Source: Aedes albopictus
Lineage: Eukaryota > Arthropoda > Insecta > Diptera > Culicidae
Reading direction: 5' to 3'
Length of the DNA stretch: 64,000 nucleotides
Assembly: GCF_035046485.1 (NCBI RefSeq)
Contig: NC_085137.1
Coordinates: forward strand, 310,693,164 to 310,757,163
This document shows, piece by piece, positions 11,708 to 23,429 of this stretch (positions are counted from its first letter, which is position 1; each line of letters opens with the position of its first letter). The notes below the pieces were generated by a model. That model saw only the letters and a list, made by a program, of their open reading frames with translations. It was not told the origin of the DNA and searched no databases. Made by a program: the position numbers and the translations under genes.

Positions 11708-12394
11708 ATTCATAGTCAAAATGAAATTTTAGGTAAATCAAATCTGCTCACTTTATCTAAAAGCTGTTGATCCCAATTTTGATCTACAGCGCAGTGGTTA
11801 TTCGAAGTTTGATAAAAATCCCGTATTTTCAGTTGTGGTACGATATAATTCCGAAGTGTTCTAGTAGTGAACATTTCTCACCCTACCGGAACCAGTTCCG
11901 GGACATCCTGATAATTGATCTATTTATCTAGTGGTTCATGGCTTAATGCTGATACCACATTTAGGTGTAAAAATCTGAATACGCTCTCTCAAGGGCGTAG
12001 CCAGCTTTTCGGTCAGAGGGGGGCAAGATCCCTTAGCAAATTTGTACCTACTATCTTTTATTGGTAAACGCAATACGATTGAATTGAATTTAATAACATT
12101 ATATTCTAAAATCATGATTTAACCCTTCATCAGCCATGCTGTTGTATTTTGTACAATACGTTGAAAAAGCTCACCTGATCTACACAAATCAACGTGGTGC
12201 TTGTAGCGTAATTTGTAGACCAATTTCTGGGAGATCATGAATTTTTATTTACTCGTTCATTATTTTGCAATGATTTTTTTTTGTTAAACGTTGAAAAAAA
12301 AAATAGCTTAAATCTGGAAAATTACGAGTGGTTTTGAGGACTCACCTAGAATTTCCTGATTCCTGTATGCGTCCTTTTTAAATCATCTGCCAAT
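11708..12394. other. Unassigned
   Basis: Contains ACCGGAACCAGTTCCGG (11884), also seen as CCGGAACCGGTTCCG at 3068, and GGGCGTAGCCAG (11994), which recurs inverted at 18552. These look like remnants of dispersed elements. No gene seen. Confidence 0.4.
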
Positions 12395-15300
12395 ACTGTT
12401 CGCTGGAGGAATTCCTCCTGAAATTCTCGATGTATTTCAAAACAAATATCATCAGGTAATCCTGGAGAAGTTCTTGGGAACATATATCCCTGAAAAGATG
12501 TTTGAATGATTTCTGAAATATCCGACGGAACTCCTGAAAATAAATTCTTGGAGAGCCTGAGAGGATTTTTTTAAGAATTCCTGGACCAATCCCTGGAAGA
12601 ATCCCCGAAGCAATTCCTGGAGCAATTCCTACAGTAATGCCTGAAGAAAGCTCAGTGGAATCCCTAGAGGAATTCCCGGAGGAGTCCCTGGAAGAATTTC
12701 TGAAAGTATACCTGGAGGAATGCCTGGGATAAATTATGGGAGGAATATGTACCTAGAGAAATTTCAAAAGATACTCCATGAGGAAATCATCATCAAATTT
12801 CTGGAGGATTGCTAGGAGAAAATTCCGGAGAAATTCCTAGAGGAATTCTGGAAGGAATCCCCAGAAAAAATCAGAAGAAAGGAATTCCCAGAGAAAATCA
12901 TAGAGAAATTACTGGAGGAATTTTTGAGGGAATTCTTGGAGAAACCCCTGAATAAATTTCTGGGAATATCTCAGGAGAGAATCCTGGAGGAATGCTTGGA
13001 GAAACTTCTGAACAAATTCCTGGCGTAATTCCTGAAGAAATTCTTAGATGAATCCTTGGAGCAATCCCTGGAAGAACTTCTGTAGGAATTCTTGGTGAAA
13101 TCTCCAAAGGAATTCTGGGAGGAATTGCTGGGGGATTTTCTGAAAAAAAAACCTTAAAAAAATTCCAGAAGAATTTCCTGGAAGAACCCTTTGAGGAATT
13201 ACTAGAGGATTTCCTGGTGGATTTTCTGGGAATATCACGGGGAAAACGTGGAGAAATCCCTTGAAATCTCTGCAGGAATTTCTGAAGGAATGTATGGAGG
13301 AACCCCTGAAACAATTCCTGAAAGTACTCCTGGAGAATTTCCAGGAAGAATCTCTGAAAAAATCCCTAGAGGATTTTCTAGAGAAATACTTGGAGGAATT
13401 GCTGTCATAATTTCTGAAGGATGTCCAGGAGCAATTCCTGGAGGAATTCCTGGAGGAATTCCTGAAGAAATTCCTGGAGGAATGCCTGGACGAATTCCTA
13501 GAGGTTTTCCTGTGGAAATTGAAGCAGAAATCTCTAGAGGAATTCTTGAAAGAATTACTAAATGAGTTTCTAGAGGAATCTCCATAGGAATTCTTGGGGA
13601 TTTCTATTTCTGTTATTTTTGCCATTTTTGAAAAATTCCTAAAATCCTGGAGGAATTTCTAGCTGAATTTCTGGAGGAATTCCTGGATAAGTCCACGAAG
13701 GAATTTCTGAAAGAATCCCTGAGGGAATCCTTGAAGAAATTTGTGGAGATATCCCTGAAAAAATCTCTGTAGCAACTCCTGGAGGAATACCTCGAGGATT
13801 CCCTGAAAAAATCCTGGAGAATTTCCTGGAAGAATTTCTGACGAAATCCCTAGAGGATTTTCTGCAGGAATCCTTGGAGAAACTTCCGAAGGATTTCCTG
13901 AAGGAATTTTAGAAGGATTTCCTGGAGGAATCCCTGGGAAAATCCTTGAAAATTTCATGTAGAAATTTATAGAGGAATCCCTGACGCAATTCCTGATGAA
14001 ATCTCTGGAGAAATGCCCATAGGAATCCCTAGAGAAATTGCTGACATATTTTCTGAAGGATGTCCAGGACCAATTCCTGGAGAAATTCGTGAAGAAATTT
14101 CTGGGGTAAATCCTGAAGGAATTCCTGGCGGAGTTCCTGAATAGATTCCTGGATAAAATCCTGGAGGAATTCCTAGAAGCATTCCTGTGGGAATTGCTGG
14201 AGTAATCCATGATGGAATTCCTGGAAGAATTCCTGAAAAAAACACTAGAGGATTTGCTGGAAGAATCCTTAGAGGAACTTCTGGAGGATTTCCTGGAGAA
14301 ACCTTCGAAAGATTTTCTGAAGTGATCCCTGGAGAAATTCGTGGAGAAATCCCTGAAGCAATTCATGAAGAATTCTCTGGAGAAATTCCTGGAGAAATGC
14401 TTGGAGGAATTCCTGAAAAAAATCCTGAGGATATTCTTAGAATAATTTCTGAAAAAATCCCCGGAAGATTTTCTGGAAAAAATGTTGATATGATAACTGA
14501 ACGATGTCCAGGAGCAATTCCTGGATCAATTCCTAGAGAAATTACAGGAGGAATTACTGAAGAAATTCTTGAGGTAGTTCCTAGAGAATTTCCTGGATAA
14601 AATTCTGGAGGTATGCCTGGAGGAATTTCTTGAGATTTTCCTTTGGGAATTGCTGAGGCAATCCTTGAAGGAATTCCTGGAGGAATCTCTGGAGGAATTG
14701 CTGTAAAAAATACTGGATGAATTTCTGGGGGAATCTCTAGAGCAACTATGGAAGGAGTTTCTGGAAAAAAATCCCTCAGAAATTCCTGAACGAGTTTCTA
14801 GAGTAATTTCTGGAGAAATCCACGAAGGAACTTCCCTGAGGGAATCCATGGAGAAATTTGTGGAGTAATCCGTGGAAAAATCCCTGATGAAATTCTTGGA
14901 TGAATTTTAGCGGAATTCCAGGAGGCAAATCTGAAAGAATTCTTAGAGGAATTCCTGGAAAAAATCCAAAAGAGAGAAAATCCTGATAGAATTTCTGAAG
15001 AAATCCTTGAAGGATTTCCTGGAGAAATTCCTGGATGAATTGCTGACATAATTTATAAAGGAATTCCTTGATATATTCCTGGAGTAGTCTCTGAAGAAAT
15101 TCCTGGAGTAATTTTTGGAGGAGTTTCTAAAAAAAGACCCTGGATTAAATCCTGGATGAATGCCTGCATGTATTTCTGGAGGAGCCCCAGGAAGAATTCC
15201 TGAAACAATCCCAGGAGAAACTCCTTGAAGAACTCCTGGGAAATTCCTGAAGGAATTTGTGAAGGAGTCCCTAAAGCAATTTCTGGAGGAATATCTGGTA

Positions 15301-15867
15301 GAACTCCTGGAGGAATCGCTGAAAAAATTCCTGGAGAAATCTCTGCAAGAATCCAAGGAAGTATCCTTGGGAGAATGCCTATGATAATTCCTGGTGGAAT
15401 TCTTGGAGGATTCCCTGAAGTAATTACTGGAGAAATATTTGGAGGAATTCCTGTAAGAGTCTCTGAAAAAAAAAATCCTTGGATCGAGGAATCCCTTGAA
15501 GAATTCCTGGATAAATTTCTGTAGGAATTTCTGGTGGAATTCTTGGAAGAATACCGGAAGCAGTTACTGGAGGAATCTCTGGAGGAATGGCTGAAGGAAG
15601 TCCTGAAGTCATGAATGCATTGAGAAAACCCTTGGGGATTTCTTGGAATCTCTAAAAAAAAAATCTTGTATGAATTCTTGGAGGGATTTCTGCAGGATAT
15701 CCTAGAGGAATGCCTGTAGGTACTCCTGGAGAAATCTCTAGTGGAATTTCTGAAGAAATCTCTAGATGAATTCTTGGAGAAATTTTTAGAGAAGTTCCTG
15801 CAGGAGTTCATTGTGGAATCCCTGAAAAAAAAAATCCAAATGAAATTCTTGGATGAATCTCTTAAGG
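12395..15867. repeat. Dodecamer array, block 3 (inverted orientation)
   Basis: About 3.5 kb of 12-bp units in the opposite orientation to block 1 (plus strand TTCCTGGAGGAA). The best-kept run is 13430-13500, where GAATTCCTGGAG repeats several times with one or two changes. Open frames on both strands (13044-13625, 13659-14366, 14187-14600, 15053-15880 and others) follow the three-frame tetrapeptide rule and are not genes. It is interrupted by hAT copy 2. Confidence 0.92.
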
Positions 15868-17089
15868 CAGCGTTTCTCAAACTATGGGTCGCGACCCACT
15901 GGTGGGTCGCGGGCTGATTTTTAGTGGGTCGCGAAGGCTTGGACGATATTGTAATAAATCACCTCATAAACATATATCAAATTGTATTGTAAGCCATTTT
16001 TTAATTTACAAATACCCCCTTTGAGAATCAGCAGTTATTTGTAGAAATTCGGTTTCTCGTCAATTCTATTCAAAATTTGTTATTATAAGTTTAAGTCAGG
16101 AGTATATTTAATATTGATACTACTGAGATTCTGAAACTGTCAATTTTCAATCAAAAGTGTTAAGATTAGGGTAAAATTTTAGATTTTTCTTGTGTTCTGT
16201 AAAAAAAAAGTTCAATAATGAACAGAGATGAACCAGCCTAGGGCTAAAAATCTCTATAATAAAGAAATAATAATAATAATTCAATAATGGGCAAAAATTT
16301 CGAATGAGTGTAATCAGCCTTGTACCCCTTAACTCCGTCCTCCTTTGCTTATCCTTTGTAATCTTCCTAAGTGTCAGTTATCTACTGTCAAAGAATAGAC
16401 AAAAGAGGGCGGAACCAAAAGGTACAAAACTGATTACACTCATTCGAAGAGGGTATTCTGCTTAGCGGGTTCGAAGAGTCGGAAAAACAGCAAAAATGTA
16501 TCAAACTTCGACAAGAAACTTTACCTTTGCCGAATTTCAGCAAAGCTAAACTTCGATAAACTTTTGCTGAATGTCAATAATCTTAAATTTTACGAAAATC
16601 AGAACATTTTAAAATTGAATAGCATTTACAATCCGATCTTACATTTCAAAGTAGACTTTAAAGTTCTGCAGAAGCTTAAATTTGCCACCATATTTTCAAA
16701 GACTTTGTATAACTTGTATGTTTTTGCTAATGCTAGGATATGTGGAAAAACCTGATATGTAGTGTTGCATAGAGCTAACTGGTTTAATATTTTAGAAACT
16801 TTGAAACCTATCTCAAATATTTTTGAGAGTACGAGTTTACTGATGCTGCACTCTCGGGCGCCTTAGAAACTTTCCAAAAAAAAAAAAAACAAAAAAAAAA
16901 GGTACTATAAATTTTAAAAAATCTATGTTTTTATGTTAGCATTCAATACACGTGAACGTAGGTTTATCAGAATTTATGAAAGTGAAAAAAATGTATTTAT
17001 TTAAAAAGACTGTGATACTTGCTGGTGGGTCGCCAAATTCTATAAAAATCAAAAGTGGGTCGCAAGCTGAAAAAGTTTGAGAACCCCTG
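15868..17089 (+). mobile_element. Non-autonomous hAT-type transposon, copy 2
   Basis: 1222 bp, the same as 4590-5812 except for one A fewer in the long A tract (14 against 15). The flanks are CTTAAGG on both sides (15861-15867 and 17090-17096), consistent with an 8-bp duplication of TCTTAAGG that lost one base. Same orientation as copy 1 although the host array is inverted here, so this is an independent insertion and not part of a larger duplication. The 63-codon frame (16564-16755) is the same as in copy 1. Confidence 0.92.
16301..16446. repeat. Inverted-repeat MITE nested in hAT copy 2
   Basis: Same nested inverted repeat as at 5023-5168, carried along with the hAT element. Confidence 0.75.
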
Positions 17090-18228
17090 CTTAAGGAATA
17101 CGTAGAGGAATACCAGGAATAATTCCTGAAGAAATCGTAGATGGAATTCTCGGAGAAATTCTGAAGCAATCCTAAGAAGAGTTCTTAAAGAAACTTTAGG
17201 AGGAATCCCCGAAGCAATTTTAAGTGGAATTCCTAAGGGAATCCCTAAACAGCCCCTGTAGGAAGTACTGGAATAATTACTGGAGGAGTTCCTGAAAGAA
17301 TTCCAAAAGGAAATCCTGAAGGAATTGATAAAAGTGTTCCTGGGGGAATCCTTGTAAAATTTAAAATAATCTCTGGAATTATTCATGAAAGAAACACAGA
17401 AGAAATTCCCCTCTGGATAAATTCTCGAAGGAAAACCTGGAAAAATTCCTGAAGAAATCCCATGAGGAATTCCTTAGGAAACCCAGGAAATCTTTCTCAA
17501 CAAATTTCTGGAACAAAAATCTGTAAAAAATATGGAGTAATCCATGTCTGCAAAAAATTTTGGACGAATTATTGTTGGAATCTTTTGATGGACTCCCAAA
17601 ATAAAGTTTTGTACAGTCTATTAATGAACTCCTAGATTAATTTTTAGCTAATCTCTAGTAAAATTTCCTGCATAAGGGTTTCTGGAAGATACTCTTGCTG
17701 AAATATTTCGAATCGTTCCAGATTGAATTGGAGCAATCTCCAGTGGAATTCTTGAATTAATATATGAAGAAATTCCTGAAAAAATCTCTGAATTAACAGA
17801 AAACCTCAAAGAAATTCTGTTGACATTCCTTTGGAAATTCCTAGGAGTAATTCCTGGGGGAATGGCTGGTGAAACCTATAGAGAAACTCTTGAAAAAAAT
17901 CTCTGAAACAATCCATGATGAAATCAGTGAAGGAAGGATTCTGGAGGAATTCGTCGATGCATCCTTGCAGAAGTATCTGATAAAATTTCTGAAGGAATCG
18001 TGGGAGGTATTCTTAAAGCATTTCTTGGAACAAGCCCTGAAACAATCACTGCCGGAACCCAGCAAGATGCCCATAGAACAATTCACCAAGGAGAAACTCC
18101 TGGAGAAGTCCCTTGAGAAATTTCCGAAAGAATCCCTGAAGAAGTTCCTGAATAAATGCCTAAAGGAATTTTTGAAGGTTTCCTTGAAAGAATTCGTAAA
18201 GAAGTCCCAGATATTTCGCCCTTAGCAT
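17090..18228. repeat. Dodecamer array, block 3 continued
   Basis: Inverted-orientation units, increasingly diverged to the right. The plus frame 17869-18225 (EEFVDASLQKYL-like, EFLK repeats) is a periodic artefact. Confidence 0.8.
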
Positions 18229-18734
18229 GACGTTTGTTTGAATAGAATATTAGTAAAAACTAGTGTAGCAGTAGCACTTGACTGCACTATGTAGCAGCAC
18301 ATTAAAATTATTTGGTAAAATTCAATGATAAGATTGAGAGAAATACTTGGCGAAATTTCTCGTGATTCTCGAGTGAAAAGATTTGATTATTGTGGATCAA
18401 AACTTTAATTTTTAGAATAGTTATTTTTTCTGGAACTCTGAATTATTGATAATCTTTAATTGGCTCGAATTAGAAAAAAAAATCTGTCGGCCAGGGGGGG
18501 GCACGCCACCCCCCCCCCCCTCCCCCCCCCCCCCCCCCTGCCCCTCTCTGGCTACGCCCATACGCTCTCTTCCGGTTCGTCCCGGAATCGGTCCGGCTGT
18601 TTTTGTGTGAATGGTATTGACATTTTTCTAATTAAAAAGTATTTGGAGAAAGTTCATGTAGAATAATTTACAAAACTGCCTGAAAAAAATAAATGAATCA
18701 TTAAAGAGAATTTCTACCTAGCACTAAATTAGCA
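18229..18734. other. Unassigned, with a long C-rich tract
   Basis: Includes an almost pure C tract (about 18508-18538) next to G8 (18496-18503). GGCTACGCCC (18551) is the complement of the element remnant at 11994. No gene seen. Confidence 0.45.
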
Positions 18735-19651
18735 TTGATGTCTTCTCAAATTTCGCACGCCCATCCGACCACGACAAGAAGAGTTAATTTAATTTACCTC
18801 AAATTCAAAGCATACTCCAAAATTAGTAGTCCACCACACTACGTCGTCGGTCTATATTTAAACGCACCTAACGTTTTTCCCTTCTTTCCTTTCTCTTTGC
18901 ACGTATATTTTAGGTTTGCAGATTCCCAGACCCAGACAGCAAATTTCTCAAACCCAAATTGGTTGATTGTGCAATTCCTTTCGAAGCACCACCACCGGCC
19001 AGGCACTACTCTGGCTGGTGAAGAACAGCGAAACGGCTGGCAGACAGTGATTCGAAGAAAGCACAACAAACCAGGAATTTGTACAGCGGGGAGTTGTAGC
19101 CGGCGACGACGACGACGACGACGACTACGACAACCGCCGAATCGTACTCTCTTCATCAAATTTCGCGCTAATATCCAATTGCTCGCCACGCACGAACGCA
19201 CCCCCAGCATTAGTGTGTAGACCTAGAGCATCGCCAGCCACTACTCAGCTGGTGTTGTTATCTGTGCAAATTCATCTGTGGACCGGCACTTCGACGACCG
19301 GAGCCGTATCTCTATGTACATCTGCCTTTAAGATAGCGACCGAATATAGCGAAAGGTAGCGCCAGACGTCGTCGTCATCGCACCGCACCGGGTCCGCAAT
19401 TGGTGTTTCTCTTTTGTTTCCCAATTCGGGAGTTTTGTTTGAACAGTTCGCGTCCGCGAGGGGCTTTTTTTGGCATCTCATTCGACTATATCTGTAGAAC
19501 TTTAAAGTCCGCTGTTGGGAAAGAGAGAGCAGAGGGGAACCGAAAAGTTCGGTAGCGGTGAATCAACGGATTCTTTAGTTAGCGCTGAGCAGAGGGAACA
19601 GAGAAGGAGACCGAAGTGAGGTGATAACCAGAGCGGAAGATATTGAGCAAG
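18735..19651 (+). promoter_or_regulatory. Candidate untranslated first exon with promoter region
   Basis: This is one of the few stretches without recognisable repeats, and it is more GC-balanced than its surroundings. A TATA-like TATATTTAA sits near 18852. The segment ends with a near-perfect splice donor, CAAG|GTGAGT, with the exon end at 19651. No long open frame with conserved composition covers it, so a 5' leader is more likely than coding sequence. The 18735-19220 frame includes arginine runs from the CGA microsatellite and is not called. If right, the gene body would lie downstream of this donor, probably beyond this window. Inference only. Confidence 0.35.
19101..19130. repeat. (CGA)n microsatellite
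   Basis: Uninterrupted GAC repeats (CGGCGACGACGACGACGACG) inside the low-repeat segment. Confidence 0.9.
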
Positions 19652-19904
19652 GTGAGTTTCATTAGAGCGTTCTGGGTTTTGTGCACTAGATAAGACTGTA
19701 GCACGTACCGAATTTATTGCTTTGGGGATTTGAATTACGAGAACGGACTGAATGTAATACTTCATGCATAATGGCTAACGTGATAGTATTTAGAGCCGAT
19801 GACAGTGGAATGAGTACAATTATATACAGTTGCTCTCGGAATTGAGTGTACAGTAATGGACTACCAAGGTATTTCACAATGAAGCTCTTCAAATAATTTT
19901 GTAA
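19652..19904. other. Unassigned, possible intron start
   Basis: AT-rich sequence following the GTGAGT donor at 19652. No repeat was recognised before the array begins. Confidence 0.35.
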
Positions 19905-20692
19905 TTTAATCTCTAGGCAATCCCTGAATTCCTAGAGAAATCCCTGGAGGAATTACTGGATGAATTCGTGGAGAGGTTTCTGGAGGAATACCTAGAGGAA
20001 GCCCTGGAGGGATCCTAAAATAAACACCTGGAAGACTCCCTGGAGAAATTTCTGGATGCATGCCTGGAGCAAACCCTGGAAAAAATCGTAAAGGAATTCC
20101 TGGAATTATTCTTGGAGGATATCCTAGAGGAATTCTGGGAGAAATCCCTGTGGAAATTTCTGAATAAACCTCTTGAAAAATTCCTGGAGGAATCCTTAGA
20201 GAAATTTCTGGAGAAATTCTTGAAAATATCCCTAAAGGGATTTGTGTAGGACTCCCTGAAGCAATTACTGGAGGAACCTCAGAAGGTTCCAAGGTACCTC
20301 AGGACAAATTCCAGGCGGTATCTCATGAAGAATTCTTGGGGGAATTCCATGGAACTATTCCTGGAAGAATTGCTGGAGGAATTCCTGAATTATTTCTTGG
20401 AGCAATCTCTAGAAGAATTCTAGGAGGAATCATTGGAGAAATTTCTGAATAATTCCTAGAGAAATTTTCAGAGGAATTCACATGGGGAGGATTCCTTGAA
20501 GGAATTCCTGATAAATTCCTGGGAAAACTCCTGGTAGAATTTCTGAAGAAATCCCTAGAGGAATCCCTGGAGAAGAAATTCCCGGTTAAATTTGTGGAGA
20601 AATCCCTAGAAAAAATCCTGGAGGAATTCCTGAAGAAATTCCTGAAAGAATTACAGAAGGAATCCCCAGAGGATTTCTTAGAATATCAGGCA
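19905..20692. repeat. Dodecamer array, block 4
   Basis: Inverted-orientation units (TTCCTGGAGGAA type). The minus frame 19906-20292 (IPPGI repeats) is an artefact. The block ends where the nested foldback begins. Confidence 0.88.
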
Positions 20693-20722
20693 AGGATGGG
20701 AACACCCACTTGCAAAAAGTTA

Positions 20723-21632
20723 GAGTAAAGTGGGGCGAAAGTTCGAGTGGGGTAAAAGTTTCTTTTGAAGGTTTTGAGCTCTATTCAAACTTTTTCTTTC
20801 GGGTGTCAAGGTTGTTCGAAACATATTAGAATAAAAGTCTTTTACTCCAAAAATTATAAAAATTGATTAATATTTCGAAAAGTTATGAGTAAATGTTGGT
20901 TTTTGATCGAAAAATTGTAATTTGCGATGGTACTTTCAACGCATGAAATGGAATTGTAATGAATTCGAATTCGGTCTTTTATTTTGGGGCGTAACTAGGT
21001 ATATTTTGAAGATGCTTTGGCATGTATAACTTTTTGCAAAAAAGATTTGGAAATCATATTTTACACATAGTGGGGCAAAAGTTCGAATTGTGTGGCAAGA
21101 GTTCGAGTCATGTTGCAAGTCTAAGTAAAAACCTAAAATTGTGCAAAATGTACATATTATCTCTAAAAATGATGGAATTAGTGGGAAAATTCGATCGAAG
21201 TTGAAAAAAATGTTGTTTTATCTTAATTTGGCGGAAAACTACTAATCTTTGATGTAGTAAGTTTTACCCTGATTTGGGTAAAATCCAGATCGAACTTTGA
21301 AGTGTATTCCAGTTCCAATATCAAATATTAATTGGTTTCAGGTATTCCTATTACTAAAGTGTCAAAATATTGTGTTACGATTAGCTAAACTCGACAAACA
21401 CTAGATTCGAACTTTTGCCCCAGCGGTGGGACACGAGTTCGAATTGGACGCACACTTAAAAAAACGTGTTGCAACTTAAAATTGAAAAGACATTTGATGT
21501 TACTTTGTTCAGCAGAGTTTTAGCGCATGGATGGTAGAATCACCAAACGGTATTCATTTATTTTTATCTGCTTTGGTTTTTCGAAAAATATTGAATTTTC
21601 AACTAAGGTCGAACTTTTGTCCCACCTTACTC
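20723..21632 (+). mobile_element. TA-flanked element with GAGTAAAGTGGGGC ends, copy A
   Basis: Left end GAGTAAAGTGGGGCGAAAGT and right end complement GAGTAAGGTGGGACAAAAGT, with TA on both sides (20721-20722 and 21633-21634). About 910 bp, no transposase. A reversed copy is at 25694-26556, with the same inner phrases GGGGCAAAAGTTCGA and CATGTATAACTTTTTGCAAA. Confidence 0.85.
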
Positions 21633-21651
21633 TACACTTAATTGCTGTTTT

Positions 21652-21955
21652 CTCGGCTCAGAAGCATGCAATCTAGGAACGATGTATGGACAACTTTTGC
21701 GTTGTGGTTTTTCAAAAAGTTTGCCGAGTTAAGTGGGGATCTCACACTTATACCAAAGTCGTGAGGGAGCTGCAAACGCTACTCTCCACGAGATGAATGT
21801 GAATTACACTCACCTCGTGGAGAGTCGCTTCTACAGCTCCCTCACGACTTTGGTATCACTGTACGGCCTGTGCTCTATTCGGCTCACTTTTAGACAAAAC
21901 CACAAGGCAAAAGTCGATGGTACATCGTTCCTTGATTGCACGCTTCTGAGCTGAG
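21652..21955. repeat. Near-complete hairpin (inner part of the foldback)
   Basis: The outer stem CTCGGCTCAGAAGCATGCAA is inverted at 21936-21955. The inner stem ATACCAAAGTCGTGAGGGAG (from 21750) is inverted at 21837-21856. Further pairing lies between. A transcript of either strand would fold into a long imperfect hairpin. Confidence 0.8.
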
Positions 21956-21994
21956 ACAAAAAATAGTAAGTGAGTGTTCCCATCTTTGTTCAGG

Positions 21995-23420
21995 AGGAAT
22001 TCATGTAGGAATCCCTGGTGGAATTTTTGGAATAATTCTTGAATAAACTCCGGTAGACATTCCTGGAGACATTTATGAAGGAATCCCTGGATAATTTCAT
22101 AGAGGATTTCCTGAAGGAATTCCTGGAGCGATTCCTGGGGTAAATCCTGGTGGAATTCTTGAAGGTATTCCAGGAGGAGTGTCTACATAAATCCCTATAG
22201 ATATTAGATATCCCTGGAGGAAATCCTGGAGGAATGCTTGGAGGAATCTCTAGATAAATTCTTGGAGACATGCCTGTAGGAATTCCTGAAGGAATCTCTA
22301 AAGAAATTCCTTGACAAATCACTGGAGGTATTCCTGGAGGAATCCCTGCATAAATTCCATGAGGAATCCCTAGGAAAATCCCTGGAGGAGTTCCTGGAGG
22401 ATTTCTTTGGAGAATCACTGGAGCACTTTCAGAAGGAATCCCTGAAGAAATTCAAGGAGCAATTCCCGAGGAAATTCCAGAAGAAGTTTCTGAAAAAAGG
22501 AATCCCAGGAGGAAATACTGGAGATATCGCTGAAATTCCTGAAGATATCATGAAACAATTCTTCAAGGAGTACGTAGAGCAACTCTTGGAGGAATACCTT
22601 TAGCAGTTCCTGATCGGAATCCCAGTAGGAGTTCATGAAGAAATCCCAGGAGGAACCTCGGAAGCAATCCCCAGTGGAAATCGTAAGGGAATCTCGAAAA
22701 ACAATACCTGGAAAAAGTCTTAGGTTAATTCCTGAAAGGATTTTTGAAAAAAAAAATCCTAAAGGAACTCCTGAAAGCCTTGCAGAAATACTTAGAGGAA
22801 TCTCACTAGAAACCCCTGGAAAACTCTCGCAGAAAACATCAGAAAACTCCCGGAGTGTGCCCTTAGGAATTCAAGTAAAAACTCCTGATTGAATTGCTGA
22901 TCCGGAGATATTCCAGAAAGAAAAACACGTGGAATTTCTGTTGGAGTTTCAGGAAGAATCCTAGCAAAAGTTTTTGGTTCGATTCACAGAAAAAAATCTC
23001 TCTTCTGAACGAATCCCAGCAGGAATGTTTGGAACAGTGCTATCAGGAGTTTCTTGAGAAATTCTCACAGATATTGACGAAGGAATCACCGAAATAATTT
23101 CTGGAAGAACAAATCTCTGCATGAGTTTTATCAGGAATTTTAGAAGAAACGCGTGGAGAAATCACAGGAGTTTCTGGAGGAATTTGAGGATGAATTCCGA
23201 AAATATCGTATAAAAAAATACGATAAAAAACGATGAATGAATTATTTAAAAAGTCCTTGGAAAATGAGTGTAGAATTAGCAATCTAATCTCAGCAGAAAG
23301 AACTGAAAGAAATGCAGTAAGTTTTTGGACTTAAAACTAGATGAAGTTATTGGGAAAAATAGAGGAATTTCTAAAGGGTCCCTGGAAAAAATCGCAGGAT
23401 TACTTCCAGGGGGTATTTCT
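21995..23420. repeat. Dodecamer array, block 5
   Basis: Inverted-orientation units, best kept at 22080-22400, degenerate after 22900. Frames at 21990-22418 and 22635-22892 are periodic artefacts. Confidence 0.85.
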
Positions 23421-23429
23421 AGGGTTCGG

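Larger units (their letters stand above)
20693..21994. mobile_element. Foldback element split by a TA-flanked element
   Basis: Outer arms: CAAGGATGGGAACACCCACT at the left and the complement CAAAGATGGGAACACTCACT at the right. The left arm is interrupted at a TA by 20723-21632 and resumes with CTGTTTTCTCGGCTCAGAAGC, which matches the right arm. Without the insertion the element is about 390 bp and almost entirely palindromic. It lies within the dodecamer array, whose blocks 4 and 5 flank it in the same orientation. Confidence 0.8.

Noticed and set aside
13659..14366. 235-codon ORF resembling an RS-rich protein
   Set aside because: Arginine-serine content comes from the TCC/AGG units, not from a splicing-factor domain.
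15053..15880. 275-codon minus-strand ORF rich in SSRN/SRNSS
   Set aside because: Periodic artefact of the same array. It also runs slightly into hAT copy 2.
18839..19210. Arginine-run protein on the minus strand
   Set aside because: Created by the CGA microsatellite inside a probable untranslated segment.
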